A stretch of 64,000 nucleotides of DNA. Source: an uncultured Rhodobiaceae bacterium (GTDB lineage: Bacteria > Pseudomonadota > Alphaproteobacteria > Rhizobiales > TMED25). The position numbers and the translations under genes were made by a program. Location of the stretch: assembly GCA_913045225.1 (NCBI GenBank), contig CAJWPC010000002.1, positions 124,001 to 188,000 of the forward strand, read 5' to 3'. The notes below the pieces were generated by a model, which saw only the letters and a program-made list of their open reading frames with translations, was not told the origin of the DNA and ran no database searches. The first letter of the stretch is position 1, and every line of letters begins with the position of its first letter. Shown here in pieces: positions 63,605 through 64,000 of this stretch.

Positions 63605-64000
63605 CTATACTTTATAATCATAAAGCCACTTCAATTTATCTAACTGACTTAGACCATTAGTTTTTTCTAAGAAAAAATCTCTGAAGACAGAAATAATAGG
63701 TGGCGCATGAAAAATTTGACGGTTGAGACTTGAATTTTTGATTACTTTATCAATTCTTTTTTTTCTCATATTCATTGCATAATGAACAGACTCAACGGTA
63801 TTATTTTCGCCAATTGATTTACCCAAGGTGAAGGCGTCCTCAAGCGCCATTGATGCGCCTTGAGCAAGATGCGGCTTAATTGAATGTGCTGCATCACCAA
63901 TAGCAAATATTGGTCTAGAAGCATCCAGATTTAATGTAATTTTAGAGTCATAAAGGCTCCACGAATGCCAGTCTTGCGCATTCAAGAAAGAATAGAAACC
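63605..64000 (-). CDS. FAD-dependent monooxygenase, C-terminal part (partial)
   Basis: The last ~130 residues of a class A flavin monooxygenase of the salicylate/6-hydroxynicotinate hydroxylase type. The conserved FAD/GD motif reads FAIGDAAHSIKPHLAQGASMALEDA. The frame stays open to the right edge of the window (GFYSFLNAQDW precedes the first visible codons), so the start lies outside. A substrate cannot be assigned. It converges on tRNA-Leu. Confidence 0.85.
   Translation of the reverse strand, partial: GFYSFLNAQDWHSWSLYDSKITLNLDASRPIFAIGDAAHSIKPHLAQGASMALEDAFTLGKSIGENNTVESVHYAMNMRKKRIDKVIKNSSLNRQIFHAPPIISVFRDFFLEKTNGLSQLDKLKWLYDYKV

Noticed and set aside
1-64000. Insertion sequences, prophage or genomic island borders
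   Set aside because: No transposase, integrase, terminal repeats or phage structural genes were seen; the only tRNA has no integrase gene or direct repeat beside it within the window.

Overview
The window reads as a gene-dense, visibly AT-rich chromosomal segment from a free-living heterotrophic alphaproteobacterium, probably marine and small-genomed. The evidence is the single-cysteine DksA, a CckA-type hybrid kinase, the purB-C-S-Q-L-bolA-grxD run, a zur-znu locus, a 2-oxoacid:ferredoxin oxidoreductase and an aerobic CO-dehydrogenase-like (cox) cluster, together with short intergenic spaces (none over about 300 bases) and no IS element, prophage, rRNA operon or CRISPR array. The exact order cannot be fixed from sequence alone.

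Layout. 1-5.7 kb: tail of nadE, gltX, then a TetR regulator with an operator-like palindrome, cysS and cimA, closed by a convergent LOG-family gene. 5.8-11 kb: a LysM envelope protein converging on (and overlapping) an RND efflux pump and its adaptor. 11-14.3 kb: a complete polar amino acid ABC importer. 14.5-19.7 kb: a nitroreductase, then a 2-oxoacid:ferredoxin oxidoreductase (korAB) co-transcribed with a GltD-like flavo-iron-sulfur protein. 20-30.8 kb: a catabolic accessory region with two tandem Gfo/Idh dehydrogenases, a signal-less TRAP-type binding protein, a hydroxyisobutyrate-type dehydrogenase, cupin, DUF1330, a malate/lactate-type dehydrogenase, flavin reductase, two D-2-hydroxyacid dehydrogenases, an M24 hydrolase and an HMGL-type lyase/synthase. 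30.9-36.8 kb: TPR protein, fructosamine-kinase-like protein, dipeptide epimerase and a large membrane-anchored coiled-coil protein.

37-44.2 kb: a ferredoxin with its NAD(P)H reductase, dksA overlapping a compact CckA-like kinase, recA with a LexA-like box, and alaS. 44.2-47.3 kb: zinc uptake, znuC-znuB-zur divergent from znuA around a shared Zur-like palindrome. 47.4-49.2 kb: a small membrane protein and a 455-residue protein of unknown family. 49.3-56.6 kb: trmJ-like methyltransferase, rpsD, then the convergent purine operon with bolA and grxD. 56.7-61.3 kb: coxG, coxS, coxM, a two-piece XdhC and a molybdenum-cofactor fusion protein, without the catalytic large subunit. 61.3-64 kb: map, a CinA-like protein, a xanthine phosphoribosyltransferase, tRNA-Leu(UAA) and the end of a flavin monooxygenase.

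The genes suggest a respiratory heterotroph that imports amino acids and organic acids, channels hydroxy and keto acids to central metabolism, uses ferredoxin-linked 2-oxoacid oxidation, and keeps molybdenum hydroxylase maturation. The observations most worth following are the cox cluster without coxL, the binding protein that sits one stop codon behind a dehydrogenase in the same frame, the unknown 455-residue protein behind a Zur-like palindrome, and the TipN-like coiled-coil protein.
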